Under the pieces are notes generated by a model, which was not told the DNA's origin, ran no database searches, and worked only from the letters and a program-made list of their open reading frames with translations. From Enterovibrio norvegicus DSM 15893 (GTDB lineage: Bacteria; Pseudomonadota; Gammaproteobacteria; Enterobacterales; Vibrionaceae), in assembly GCF_900115495.1 (NCBI RefSeq), contig NZ_FOWR01000004.1, positions 62,001 to 126,000 of the forward strand: a stretch of DNA of 64,000 nucleotides, in the 5' to 3' direction. This document shows positions 1-8,789 of this stretch, piece after piece. Position 1 is the stretch's first letter. Each line of letters begins with the position of its first letter. The translations under genes and the position numbers were made by a program.

Positions 1-1
1 G

Positions 2-1498
2 CGTACAGATGAATGGGGGGGCAGTTTCGAAAACCGCATGCGCTTTGGTGTTGAAGTGCTAAAAGCCGTGCGCGACGAAGTTGGGCCCGATTTTGCGGTC
101 GGCATTCGTATGACGGGCGATGAGTTTCACCCTGATGGTCTCAACCAAGACGACATGAAAGAGATTGCCGCTTATTACGATAGTCTGGGCATGATCGATT
201 TCTTTAGCATCGTGGGATCAGGGTGTGACACCCACAACACGCTTGCGAACGTTATTCCGAACATGACGTACCCGCCAGAGCCGTTTATTCACTTGGCAGC
301 AGGCATTCGTAGTGTCGTTAATGTGCCAGTGATGCATGCGCAAAACATCAAAGATCCAGTACAAGCGGCGCGTGCCTTAGAGAGCGGCTTGATTGATTTT
401 GTGGGTATGACCCGTGCCCACCTTGCCGACCCCCACCTCATCACCAAAGTGAAACTGGGACAGACAGATCAAATTCGCCAATGTGTCGGCGCGAATTACT
501 GCATCGACCGCCAGTACCAAGGCATCGATGTGCTTTGTATTCAGAATGCCGCGACCTCTCGCGAGCAAACCATGCCGCACATCATCCAAAAAACAGACGG
601 TCCAATTCGCAAGGTAGTGATTGTTGGTGGTGGCCCTGCGGGCATGGAGGCGGCACGCGTCTGTGCGGAGCGTGGGCATCAAGTGACGCTGTTTGAGAAA
701 AACAGCGAGCTAGGCGGGCAGATCACCATTGCAGCACAAGCGCCACAGCGCGAACAAATTGCGGGTATTACGCGTTGGTTTGATCTTGAACTTCGCCGCC
801 TTGGTGTGAACTTAGTGTTTGATGTGACCGCTGATGAAACGATGATCTCGGCAGAAAATGCTGACGTGGTGTTACTCGCTGTGGGCGGTAAACCTTTCGT
901 GAATCAGATGCCTGAATGGGGCGCAGACGATGGTTTGGTCGTGAGCAGCTGGGATGTGCTCAGTGGTGCGGTTGAGCCGGGTAAAAACGTCGTAGTGTAT
1001 GACACGATTTGTGAATTTAGTGGCATGTCAGTAGCGGATTTTCTCGCCGCCAAAGGGGCACAAGTTGAAATGGTCACTGATGACATTAAACCCGGGGTGG
1101 CAGTGGGAGGCACCAGCTTCCCTACCTACTACCGTAGCCTCTATACCCGAGATGTCGTGATGACCTCTGATTTGATGTTAGAGAAAGTCTACAAAGAAGG
1201 CGATGCCTTGATCGCGCACTTTGAAAATGAGTACACGGGTGTGAAAGAAGAACGTGTGGTTGACCAAGTGGTGATTGAAAACGGGGTTAGGCCGGATGAA
1301 GCACTTTATTACGCGTTCAAAGACGGTTCACGCAACAAAGGGCAAATCGACATTGAAGCGCTGTTTGCAGCGCAGCCTCAGCCTACTTTTTCCGAACAAG
1401 GCGAGGGCTATTTGTTGTACCGTTTGGGTGATTGCAACGCGCCGCGTAATATTCATGCGGCGATTTACGACGCCTTACGCCTTTGTAAAGACCTGTAG
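2..1498 (+). CDS. dgcA: DgcA-like flavin oxidoreductase (dimethylglycine/methylamine demethylase), 5' truncated
   Basis: The gene is cut by the left edge: frame 2 is open from the first bases and begins with RTDEWGGSFENRMRF, a signature inside the old-yellow-enzyme TIM barrel, so the true start lies upstream. The visible 498 residues hold the end of the FMN barrel, a cysteine cluster (nt 482-538) and a C-terminal FAD/NAD domain with the dinucleotide fold VVIVGGGPAGMEAA (about nt 613-654). This is the trimethylamine dehydrogenase / dienoyl-CoA reductase architecture. The next genes (DgcB-like Fe-S protein, EtfA, EtfB) match the operon for oxidative demethylation of dimethylglycine in glycine-betaine catabolism, which supports a DgcA-type role. 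The substrate is inferred. Only three cysteines are seen where four normally bind the 4Fe-4S cluster. Confidence 0.82.
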   Translation, partial: RTDEWGGSFENRMRFGVEVLKAVRDEVGPDFAVGIRMTGDEFHPDGLNQDDMKEIAAYYDSLGMIDFFSIVGSGCDTHNTLANVIPNMTYPPEPFIHLAAGIRSVVNVPVMHAQNIKDPVQAARALESGLIDFVGMTRAHLADPHLITKVKLGQTDQIRQCVGANYCIDRQYQGIDVLCIQNAATSREQTMPHIIQKTDGPIRKVVIVGGGPAGMEAARVCAERGHQVTLFEKNSELGGQITIAAQAPQREQIAGITRWFDLELRRLGVNLVFDVTADETMISAENADVVLLAVGGKPFVNQMPEWGADDGLVVSSWDVLSGAVEPGKNVVVYDTICEFSGMSVADFLAAKGAQVEMVTDDIKPGVAVGGTSFPTYYRSLYTRDVVMTSDLMLEKVYKEGDALIAHFENEYTGVKEERVVDQVVIENGVRPDEALYYAFKDGSRNKGQIDIEALFAAQPQPTFSEQGEGYLLYRLGDCNAPRNIHAAIYDALRLCKDL

Positions 1499-1518
1499 CA
1501 TTTGGCGAGGTGAGCGAT

Positions 1519-3414
1519 ATGTCCGCAGCGCTAATTGGTCCTCTTCTCCTCCTTGTGATCGTGCTTGCTGCGATTGGCGCAGGGAGAAGAATCAACATGT
1601 GGCGTCAGGGTAAGCCTGATCACATTCCCTTTTTTAAAGCCATCACCGCCATTCTGCCTCGTTATCTTCATGACTTGCATGATGTGGTGGCGCGAGACAA
1701 AAAATTTGCCAATACCCACGTGGCAACGGCGGGGGGCTTTGTTGCCTCCGTGCTTGTCATGCTGGTGGTGTATGTGTTTGGCGGTGACGCGTCAATAACC
1801 TATGGCTTGCTGGCGGTGACCTTTTCTGTCATGAGTGTTGGCGCGTATCAGGTCAAAAAACGCCGCGAAAACCCGCCGCCGAATTTGTCTAAAGGTGCTT
1901 GGCAACGCCTTCCTTATAGCTTGTTGGTGTTCTCACTCTCAGGCCTTTGTATCTCCATCATCCAACTTCTTGGCTTCGTCAATATATCCATTGTCGTCAC
2001 CTTCTTTTTGATTGCGGGTGTACTGCTTGGCTTAACGGAACTGATATTTGGCATGACGTGGGGGGGCCCGATGAAGCATGCCTTCGCGGGTGCGCTTCAC
2101 TTAGGTTTTCACCGACGCCAAGACCGTTTTGCGGAAGGACGTTCCACAGGGCTTAAACCCATTGATTTGAATGAAAGCAAACTCGGCGTCGAAATGGCGA
2201 CGGATTTCCATTGGAATCAGCTATTGGGGTTTGATGCCTGTGTGCAGTGTGGGCGCTGTGAAAAAGTCTGCCCTGCGTTTGCAGCAGGTCAGCCGCTTAA
2301 TCCGAAAAAGCTGATCCAAGATCTCGTGGTGGGCATGGCGGGTGGCGATACTTCTCACTATGCCGGTAGCCCTTATCCAGGAAAGGAGGCGAGCAAAGAA
2401 AGCGCGAAATGTGGCGCACCGGATACGCCGTTGTTTGAAAGCTTGTTGGACACAGACACCGTGTGGTCTTGCACCACATGTCGTGCGTGTGTTGAAGAGT
2501 GTCCGATGATGATTGAGCATGTTGATGCCATCGTGGACATGCGCCGTCATTTGACCTTGGCCAAAGGTGAAACCGCAGGGAAGGGGTCGGACTCGCTCGA
2601 TAATTTGATCGCGACGGACAACCCGAACGGTTTTTCTCCATCGAATCGCGCCAACTGGTCAATTGATTTGAAGCTTGATGCGATGTCAGACGTGGGTCGT
2701 GCCGATGTCCTCTTGTGGGCGGGAGACGGCGCGTTTGATTTAGCCTATCAGCGCACACTTCGCGCCGTGGTGGCACTGCTTCGCCAAGCCAAGGTGAACT
2801 TCGCCATTTTAGGCAATGAAGAACTAGACAGCGGCGATCTTGCGCGTCGATTAGGCGACGAAGCAACGTTTCAGCGTCTCGCAAACGCTAACGTTAACAC
2901 CCTGAATAAATACAGCTTTGAAACCATAGTCACGCCTGATCCTCATGCCTTTCATGTGTTGAAAAATGAGTATGGCGATTTTGGCGGCGACTATCAGGTC
3001 ATGCACCATACCGAGTTTCTAGCCGAACTGGTAAAAACCAACAAACTGACGCTCACCGAAGCCAAAACGCAAGACGTCACCTATCACGATCCTTGTTATC
3101 TTGGCCGTTACAACGGTGGCTATGACGCACCACGATATCTGCTCACCGCCATGGGGTTTACCCTTAATGAGATGGAACGATCAGGTTTTCGTTCACGCTG
3201 CTGTGGTGGTGGCGGTGGTGCGCCAATCACGGACATTCCTGGCGAGCATCGCATCGCTGATATGCGCATGGACGATGCACGAGAAACGGGGGCGGATCTG
3301 GTCGCCGTTGCTTGCCCTCAGTGTGCAGTGATGTTGGAAGGTGTGGTGATGCCACGACCAGAAGTGAGAGACGTGGCCGTGATGCTGTTGGATCGCATTG
3401 AGAAAGAGGGGTAG
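1519..3414 (+). CDS. dgcB: DgcB-like membrane Fe-S electron-transfer protein
   Basis: Membrane-bound iron-sulfur protein of about 631 residues expected to take electrons from the DgcA-type flavoprotein. Several hydrophobic segments occupy roughly the first 180 residues. Two 4Fe-4S ferredoxin motifs follow, CVQCGRCEKVCP near residue 241 and CTTCRACVEECP near 318, then a heterodisulfide-reductase-like CCG domain with DPCYLGRYN and CCGGGGG near 561 and CPQC near 600. The frame is open from a GTG at 1510, but GAGGTGA at 1507-1513 is well placed as ribosome binding site for ATG 1519, so I use 1519. The gene starts about 20 bases after dgcA and stops 5 bases before etfA, consistent with one transcript. 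Confidence 0.85.
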   Translation: MSAALIGPLLLLVIVLAAIGAGRRINMWRQGKPDHIPFFKAITAILPRYLHDLHDVVARDKKFANTHVATAGGFVASVLVMLVVYVFGGDASITYGLLAVTFSVMSVGAYQVKKRRENPPPNLSKGAWQRLPYSLLVFSLSGLCISIIQLLGFVNISIVVTFFLIAGVLLGLTELIFGMTWGGPMKHAFAGALHLGFHRRQDRFAEGRSTGLKPIDLNESKLGVEMATDFHWNQLLGFDACVQCGRCEKVCPAFAAGQPLNPKKLIQDLVVGMAGGDTSHYAGSPYPGKEASKESAKCGAPDTPLFESLLDTDTVWSCTTCRACVEECPMMIEHVDAIVDMRRHLTLAKGETAGKGSDSLDNLIATDNPNGFSPSNRANWSIDLKLDAMSDVGRADVLLWAGDGAFDLAYQRTLRAVVALLRQAKVNFAILGNEELDSGDLARRLGDEATFQRLANANVNTLNKYSFETIVTPDPHAFHVLKNEYGDFGGDYQVMHHTEFLAELVKTNKLTLTEAKTQDVTYHDPCYLGRYNGGYDAPRYLLTAMGFTLNEMERSGFRSRCCGGGGGAPITDIPGEHRIADMRMDDARETGADLVAVACPQCAVMLEGVVMPRPEVRDVAVMLLDRIEKEG

Positions 3415-3419
3415 CTGTG

Positions 3420-4694
3420 ATGAGCGATGATACAAAACCAAGCGTACCTCTGAGGCGTAATCGACGACTCGAATGCATCGCGCGTAATCGCCTGCATCCC
3501 GAACATGCCGCCCTCATGGCATCGCAAAACATCATGCTCGGCGGCACAAACCGAAAAGATCCGCACCATGTTGGGTTCTTTACCCCTGAAGGCATTAAGC
3601 GTATTGATCGATCTGGCGAGACGTCAGCGGGTGCGGGCATCGCGGCAAAATCGGTTGAACAAAGTTTGCCAAGAAAACACATCGCATCGCCGTCGGGTTA
3701 TGTGGTGGTGGTGTCAGATGGCGACAGCGAAAAACTGTCAACGCTCGATAAAGACATGCTGGGTTTGGCGCAGCAATTGGCGGCGCGACACGGCGATGAT
3801 ACCGCCGTGTTGTTGGTCACTGTTTTTGCGCGACACGATGATTTTTCAGCAGCGGGCGCTGACCGTGTATTGGCGCTCAATGCCCCTGCCACTTACTCTC
3901 CTGAGCAGTGGCTTTCAGCGTTACTTTCGCTTGAATCGTCTCTTATGCCCGTTCACTGGATTTTCCCCGATTCGGGCTTGGTGGGCGGTGATTTAGGGCG
4001 AAAACTCAGTGTCGAATTCAATGAAAGACCCGCTACGCGCGTTCGAGGCTTGGTAGACACACAAGCAGAGAATGTGCAGATCGAGTGTGGTAGCGGTGAT
4101 GCAGGGCGAACGGTGACCCGACAACTCGCTCGCGTCTTGTTGGTAGAAGAACAGGTGGCAGATCCGATTTCCGGCTACGTCACGGATGCGTCGTCAATGG
4201 AATCATCACTGATAGACACTTTACTAAAGATCGCCTTTGACACTGATCAGGCTTGTGCCATTGAAGATGCTGGCAGCGTGGCGGTTGATCCCAAAAACAT
4301 CCCGCTGCCCGAAACAGGTTTTATCCTTTCTGGCGGAAACGGCGTGCGAAATTGGGCGTTGTTTCATCAATGTGCAGACGCGTTAGGCGCAACCGAAGGG
4401 GCAAGCCGCGTAGCGGTCGATAATGGGCATATGCCCAGAACGACACAAGTGGGCGCATCAGGGACTTATGTTAATGCCAAGGTGTATATCGCAGTAGGTA
4501 TTTCTGGCGCTATCCAGCATCTTCAAGGGATGACACAGTGCGATACGGTCATTGCGATAAATGCAGATCCTGCTTGTGACATGGTAAAACGCGCAGACCT
4601 TAGCATCATTGCGGATAGCTCTGAGGTGATGCAAGCCCTCGTGGATGCGGTTCAAGGTTCGACAACCAGCAAGGAGCTCAGTGATGCAAGTTAG
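3420..4694 (+). CDS. etfA: Electron transfer flavoprotein alpha subunit
   Basis: The C-terminal FAD-binding domain is typical of ETF alpha: GASRVAVDNG, then QVGASGTYVNAKVYIAVGIS and GAIQHLQGM, and VIAINADPACD. The N-terminal half (residues about 80-200) is the Rossmann-like ETF fold. At about 424 residues it is longer than classical EtfA (about 310), with an extra basic N-terminal stretch of some 70 residues, as in the EtfA-like proteins linked to dgcAB. A GTG at 3417 directly precedes the chosen ATG 3420; AGAGGGG lies 9 bases upstream. It passes electrons from the demethylase towards the respiratory chain. It overlaps etfB by 11 bases. Confidence 0.85.
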   Translation: MSDDTKPSVPLRRNRRLECIARNRLHPEHAALMASQNIMLGGTNRKDPHHVGFFTPEGIKRIDRSGETSAGAGIAAKSVEQSLPRKHIASPSGYVVVVSDGDSEKLSTLDKDMLGLAQQLAARHGDDTAVLLVTVFARHDDFSAAGADRVLALNAPATYSPEQWLSALLSLESSLMPVHWIFPDSGLVGGDLGRKLSVEFNERPATRVRGLVDTQAENVQIECGSGDAGRTVTRQLARVLLVEEQVADPISGYVTDASSMESSLIDTLLKIAFDTDQACAIEDAGSVAVDPKNIPLPETGFILSGGNGVRNWALFHQCADALGATEGASRVAVDNGHMPRTTQVGASGTYVNAKVYIAVGISGAIQHLQGMTQCDTVIAINADPACDMVKRADLSIIADSSEVMQALVDAVQGSTTSKELSDAS

Positions 4695-5454
4695 TGACGA
4701 CATCATGGTGTTGGTTTCCTGCGGGCATCACCCGCTTTCTGGCAGAGAACGACGTGCTGAGAGAGATGCAAAAGCGCTCGACATCGCGCTGCAATATACG
4801 GCTTCACCACGTGTGGTGTTTGCGGGTGATCCCGAATGCTCGGCATTACGTGACTATTTGGGCATGGGCGTGCCTGAAATCGATGTGCTCTCCCAAAAGG
4901 CAGATGCCGATGTGAGTGTTGCGCTTGCCAGTTACGTACATCAAAAGTCACCGCGTCTAGTCCTATGCGGTCATCGTGCAGAGCAAGGTGAATCGTCGGG
5001 AATGGTGCCGTATTTGGTGGGAAAACGTTTGAATGCCGCAGTGGTGCCAGACGTGGTTGATATTTTGGCTCAACATGCAGAATCCGTTGAAGTGTTGCAA
5101 GCGCTCGCGGGTGGTCAACGCCGCCGATTACAGGTTCAACTTCCCGCCGTGTTGATTGCCAGCGCATCCGCACCTGCGGCGCGGCAAAGTGCGTTTACTA
5201 AGGCGAGAGATGGCGTGATTCATTCATTGAGTGTGGTTGAAATTGAAGACGCAGAGTTGAATACGTGGCACTGGCAAGTGGCAAAAAAACGGGCCAAACG
5301 TGTAAAAACAGTGGCAGCAGCTTCATCGAGCCGGGATCGATTTCGCGCGGCAACAGCAGCGCCTGCTTCATCCGGTGGGAAGGTCATGCACAACCCCACA
5401 CCTGAAGAAGCTGCTGAATCAATCATGCAGCTACTCAAAGAAAAGGGCGTCTAG
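4684..5454 (+). CDS. etfB: Electron transfer flavoprotein beta subunit
   Basis: Partner of the preceding EtfA, 256 residues from ATG 4684. AAGGAG at 4671-4676 gives 7-base spacing, so the longer frame starting at 4645 inside etfA is not needed. The ETF beta fold is visible as VLVSCGHHPLSGRERRAERD near the start, DKAL-like AKALDIALQYT, and LVLCGHRAEQGESSGMVPYL at about residue 95-115, the nucleotide-binding loop region. The C-terminal 50 residues are rich in Ala, Lys and Arg and look flexible. The 11-base overlap with etfA implies translational coupling. ETF alpha and beta form the soluble electron carrier for the demethylase. Confidence 0.84.
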   Translation: MQVSDDIMVLVSCGHHPLSGRERRAERDAKALDIALQYTASPRVVFAGDPECSALRDYLGMGVPEIDVLSQKADADVSVALASYVHQKSPRLVLCGHRAEQGESSGMVPYLVGKRLNAAVVPDVVDILAQHAESVEVLQALAGGQRRRLQVQLPAVLIASASAPAARQSAFTKARDGVIHSLSVVEIEDAELNTWHWQVAKKRAKRVKTVAAASSSRDRFRAATAAPASSGGKVMHNPTPEEAAESIMQLLKEKGV

Positions 5455-5584
5455 GTCGCCTTGAATAAACTGTCGTGTTCTTTGCTGTAATTCATTAGAC
5501 TTTCGCAATTCCCAGCCAGCCTTGATGAGCGCATCTTCAGGTTGCTTGGGGTTGCATTTGAACATGATGAATTCTGGAGGCCGC

Positions 5585-5812
5585 GTGAAGCGCATTACAA
5601 TATATACCAGCCGACAATGTGCGCACTGCAACGCGGCGAAACAATTTTTTGATAGTAAGAAAATTGCTTATCGAGAATGCGATGTAGGCACACCTCGTGG
5701 GAAAAAAGAACATGCAGCATTGGGTGCACGCGGTGTACCCGTGATAAAAATCGGCGATAAAGTACTGCATGGATTCTCCCCAAAAGCTGTCGAACAAGCC
5801 CTTAAATCGTAA
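5585..5812 (+). CDS. Small glutaredoxin-like protein (CXXC)
   Basis: Seventy-five residue thioredoxin-fold protein: beta strand ITIYTSRQC, active site CAHC at residues 10-13, cis-Pro segment ARGVPVIKIGDKVLHGF, and a final helix. This is the minimal glutaredoxin/NrdH-like size. The frame is open from 5522, but GGAGG at 5575-5579 is ideally spaced for the GTG at 5585 and the glutaredoxin fold starts exactly there. It lies 104 bases upstream of an arsR gene on the same strand. It may reduce protein disulfides or glutathione mixed disulfides; a role in arsenate reduction is possible because no arsC is seen nearby, but this is inference. Confidence 0.78.
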   Translation: MKRITIYTSRQCAHCNAAKQFFDSKKIAYRECDVGTPRGKKEHAALGARGVPVIKIGDKVLHGFSPKAVEQALKS

Positions 5813-5849
5813 CCCTCTTCTGCCCCTAATCTTTCTGCTGCAATGTAAT

Positions 5850-5887
5850 CGTCACTTTACATATGGAAAAACATATATAAAGTGACG
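5850..5887 (+). promoter_or_regulatory. ArsR-type operator upstream of arsR
   Basis: Perfect 10-base inverted repeat, CGTCACTTTA at 5850-5859 and TAAAGTGACG at 5878-5887, around a core ATATG-N6-CATAT at 5861-5876. It lies 29 bases before the arsR start. The same ATATG-N6-CATAT core recurs before the ACR3 gene. Autoregulation by ArsR is inferred. Confidence 0.6.
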
Positions 5888-5916
5888 TTATTCAATCAAA
5901 TAATCCCGAAGGCCTC

Positions 5917-6261
5917 ATGTCTCCTGTCAATTTCTATAAATGCTTAGCTGATGAAACGCGCTTGAAAACCCTGTTGTTGTTGGAGCGAGAAGAAGAGTTG
6001 TGTGTCTGTGAATTGATGGCAGCGTTGGATGAGAGTCAGCCTAAAGTGTCTCGTCATCTTGCCCAACTGCGAAAGTGTGGCCTTTTGACAGACAGACGCC
6101 AAGGTCAGTGGGTGTTTTATCGAATCAACGCTGATTTGCCTGCCTGGGCAAAAGATGTATTAACGACCACGATGAAAGCTAACGCTACGTTTTTAGAAGA
6201 CGACATGGCGCGTTTATGCCGCATGGGTGATCGCCCAGCGCGCGCTTCCGCATGCTGCTAA
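5917..6261 (+). CDS. arsR: ArsR-family metalloregulatory repressor
   Basis: Winged-helix repressor of 114 residues, the usual ArsR size. The N-terminal FYKCLADETRLKTLLLL leads into the metal-binding segment ELCVCELMAAL; the CVC motif at about residues 29-31 is the arsenite/antimonite site of classical ArsR. The recognition helix region is ESQPKVSRHLAQLRKCGLL and the wing RRQGQWVFYRI. A C-terminal Cys-Cys ends the protein. Inverted repeats precede both this gene and the following ACR3 exporter gene, so it probably represses both and releases on As(III) binding. Confidence 0.9.
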   Translation: MSPVNFYKCLADETRLKTLLLLEREEELCVCELMAALDESQPKVSRHLAQLRKCGLLTDRRQGQWVFYRINADLPAWAKDVLTTTMKANATFLEDDMARLCRMGDRPARASACC

Positions 6262-6273
6262 AAAATTTGAATT

Positions 6274-6299
6274 GATATATATGAAAAATCATATATATC
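6274..6299 (+). promoter_or_regulatory. Second ArsR-type operator, upstream of ACR3
   Basis: Perfect inverted repeat with 11-base arms, GATATATATGA at 6274-6284 and TCATATATATC at 6289-6299, spacer AAAA. It contains the ATATG-N6-CATAT core also present at 5861-5876. It lies 31 bases upstream of the exporter start, inside the arsR-ACR3 gap. Confidence 0.6.
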
Positions 6300-6330
6300 G
6301 GATTAATGAGATAAAAATGAGGACGATGTA

Positions 6331-7344
6331 ATGGGAATGTTTGAACGCTACTTGTCGGTTTGGGTAGCGACGTGTATTGCTGCTGGGGTGATACTGGGGA
6401 ACCTTGTTCCTTCTGTGTTTGCATCTATCGCCAGTTGGGAGTTTGCACACGTAAATCTTGTTGTCGCTGTGCTTATTTGGGTCATGATTTTTCCCATGAT
6501 GGTTCAAGTCGACTTCAGTGCGGTGAAAGATGTCGGGAAAAAACCAAAAGGGCTTGTGCTGACGCTGATCATTAACTGGTTAGTGAAACCTTTTACGATG
6601 GCCGCGTTAGGTTGGTTGTTCTTCAAAGGAATATTTGCTGATTGGGTCGACCCGCAAACCGCCAGTGAATACATCGCCGGGATGATCCTGCTTGGCGTCG
6701 CGCCGTGTACCGCGATGGTGTTCATATGGAGTCAGCTTACCAAAGGGGATGCAAACTACACCTTGGTGCAAGTGTCGGTGAATGACATCATTATGGTGTT
6801 TGCGTTTGCGCCAATAACAGCATTGCTACTCGGTGTCAGCGATATCTCTGTGCCTTGGCAAACCCTCACCAGTTCCGTGTTTCTTTATGTTGTGCTGCCT
6901 CTAGTGACAGGCGCGATTGTTCGCAAAAACCTGCTTGGCAAGGGTGAGGAGACGCTCAACACGTTTCTTGCTGCCACAAAGCCTTGGTCGATTGTCGGAT
7001 TGCTGGGAACCGTTGTGCTGCTCTTCGGGTTTCAGGCCGAAACCATTGTTAGCCAGCCACAATCTATCCTCTTGATTGCCATTCCTTTGTTGATTCAAAC
7101 CTATGGCATTTTTGCCATTACCTATGGCGTTGCAAAGTGGATGAAGTTACCGCATAACATTGCCGCCCCCGCAGGTATGATTGGCACATCAAATTTCTTT
7201 GAATTGGCGGTCGCCGTCGCGATTTCTCTCTTTGGCTTACATTCCGGCGCCGCGCTTGCAACCGTTGTGGGTGTGCTGGTGGAAGTGCCAGTGATGCTGT
7301 CATTGGTGTGGTTTGCGAATCGGACGCGCCACTGGTTTGTCTAG
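6331..7344 (+). CDS. Arsenite efflux permease, ACR3 family
   Basis: Inner-membrane arsenite exporter of 337 residues with about ten hydrophobic segments, belonging to the ACR3 branch of the BART superfamily rather than the larger ArsB family. The conserved features are the N-terminal [33 protein letters not shown], the core [20 protein letters not shown] with the family cysteine at about residue 130, and [18 protein letters not shown] near residue 286. It follows arsR with a second operator between them. It extrudes As(OH)3, driven by the proton motive force. Confidence 0.9.
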   Translation: MGMFERYLSVWVATCIAAGVILGNLVPSVFASIASWEFAHVNLVVAVLIWVMIFPMMVQVDFSAVKDVGKKPKGLVLTLIINWLVKPFTMAALGWLFFKGIFADWVDPQTASEYIAGMILLGVAPCTAMVFIWSQLTKGDANYTLVQVSVNDIIMVFAFAPITALLLGVSDISVPWQTLTSSVFLYVVLPLVTGAIVRKNLLGKGEETLNTFLAATKPWSIVGLLGTVVLLFGFQAETIVSQPQSILLIAIPLLIQTYGIFAITYGVAKWMKLPHNIAAPAGMIGTSNFFELAVAVAISLFGLHSGAALATVVGVLVEVPVMLSLVWFANRTRHWFV

Positions 7345-7413
7345 CATGAAATGCCAACACCAAGGATTTTCGTCATGTTGAAATGTGCGTAATGCCTGTG
7401 TGAAAAGTGTACT

Positions 7414-7439
7414 AAGCCCCAAATTCTTGGGGCTTTTTT
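7414..7439 (+). terminator. Rho-independent terminator after ACR3
   Basis: Stem AAGCCCCAA (7414-7422) and TTGGGGCTT (7427-7435), loop ATTC, followed by a T run. It ends the ars transcript. The remaining 270 bases to the arginase gene are AT-rich and show no convincing gene. Confidence 0.85.
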
Positions 7440-7708
7440 GTCTCTATGAATGAGGGGAGTGGTGAATGTGAAGGGCTATTTGCGTATCACTTCACGATTG
7501 TTGGATTTTGTTACTTATAACGCTATCAATGTCTTTTGAATAGGTGGTAATTCTGATTATTCGGCAATATATCAGTAGCTTATGCCTTGTATTGTAAATT
7601 GACAAAGTCATGTCATTTAGCGGGCTCATTGAATTTTTCACTGCCGAACACATCAGAATCTCAAACAAAAAAATCCCAAAAATAAAAAGACAACTACAGG
7701 AATTCACT

Positions 7709-8629
7709 ATGAAACGATCCTTCGATCTTATCGGCGCACCTTTCAATCAGTTTGGCTCTGTAAAAACAGAGAAGAACACGCTGGAAGCGTTGCGACGATT
7801 GGACGAAGAGCGTTGGTTAGGTCTTTCTGAATGGCTCGAAATGCGAAACAAACGCTGGGAAGCCGATATCGAAGACAAAGGTGATGTATTACCTGATGAC
7901 GAGGCAAAATTTCTCGTGAACCATGGTGAAGATCTGCAAGGATTAACGCGCTACTGTGAACAATTGAAAACCACGGTGTTGGATTCGTATCGTGCTGGCC
8001 GAACCCCGGTTGTGGTGGGCGGCGATCATGCCGTCACGCTTGGCACCATGCAAGCCACATTGGAGTACTTTCAAAAAGAGCAAGGCGAACATGTTGCTGT
8101 TGTGTGGGTGGATGCACATGCCGATTGCAACACAGGACGTGGAAATCTGCACGGTAAGCCTCTCGCGTTGTTGATGGACAAATACCCTCATGACAATTGG
8201 TCTGTACCCGCCGACATTCGTTTATCGCCCCAAGACATCTACTACGTAGCGGTTCGTGATTTGATGTTGCCAGAAGCGGAACTGATCAAAGCGGAGGGAA
8301 TTGATCTCAATAGCCCAGAAGTGATCGATGCGATTGGTTTTCGAACCATGCTCGACAGGCTGATCGCCGAACTTGAAGGCAACTACGACCGCTTTTTCGT
8401 TTCGTTTGATTATGATGCACTTGATGGTGCGATTTTCCGCGCATGCGCAACACCGAATGTGGGTGGTTTGTCTGCGCGAGAAGCACTCACACTCGTGCAT
8501 GAATTGGCGGCGCACCCTAAGTTTGTCGGCATTGATTTTCTTGAGTATTTACCGGAGAAAGATCCTGAGGGAATATCGAAGGAGATGATGATCAAGTTGA
8601 TTGATGCTGCGTGGGGTTATCGTATCTAA
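7709..8629 (+). CDS. Arginase / ureohydrolase family protein
   Basis: Binuclear manganese hydrolase of 306 residues. Metal-ligand motifs are GGDHAVTLG (about residue 107), VDAHADCNT (about 136), HGKPLALLM just after, and SFDYDALDG (about 232) with FDYD in place of the more usual SxDxDxxDP; the final Glu region is GIDFLEYLP. The upstream open frame from 7610 is not needed; ATG 7709 has ACAGG about 9 bases ahead. Substrate could be arginine, formimidoylglutamate or a related guanidino compound; no hut or arc genes adjoin, so the reaction cannot be fixed from context. Single-gene transcript bounded by terminators. Confidence 0.82.
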   Translation: MKRSFDLIGAPFNQFGSVKTEKNTLEALRRLDEERWLGLSEWLEMRNKRWEADIEDKGDVLPDDEAKFLVNHGEDLQGLTRYCEQLKTTVLDSYRAGRTPVVVGGDHAVTLGTMQATLEYFQKEQGEHVAVVWVDAHADCNTGRGNLHGKPLALLMDKYPHDNWSVPADIRLSPQDIYYVAVRDLMLPEAELIKAEGIDLNSPEVIDAIGFRTMLDRLIAELEGNYDRFFVSFDYDALDGAIFRACATPNVGGLSAREALTLVHELAAHPKFVGIDFLEYLPEKDPEGISKEMMIKLIDAAWGYRI

Positions 8630-8661
8630 GCGACGCATTGTCTTCGTTAGCACGCAAGTTT

Positions 8662-8693
8662 ACGCCTCGATTTTTGGTCGGGGCGTTTTTTTT
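8662..8693 (+). terminator. Terminator after arginase-family gene
   Basis: Stem ACGCCTCGA (8662-8670) and TCGGGGCGT (8678-8686, one G-T pair), followed by eight T residues. Confidence 0.82.
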
Positions 8694-8789
8694 ATGCAAA
8701 AAGTAACGCTATTACATATCATAATTTATTTGTCTCACAAATGATTCAAACATTAATGTGTCGAATTTTTTATGTTTAGGAGGTGAAGC

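Noticed and set aside
7345-7708. ArgR box before the arginase-family gene
   Set aside because: TGAAT and ATTC words are present but with the wrong spacing for an ARG box.
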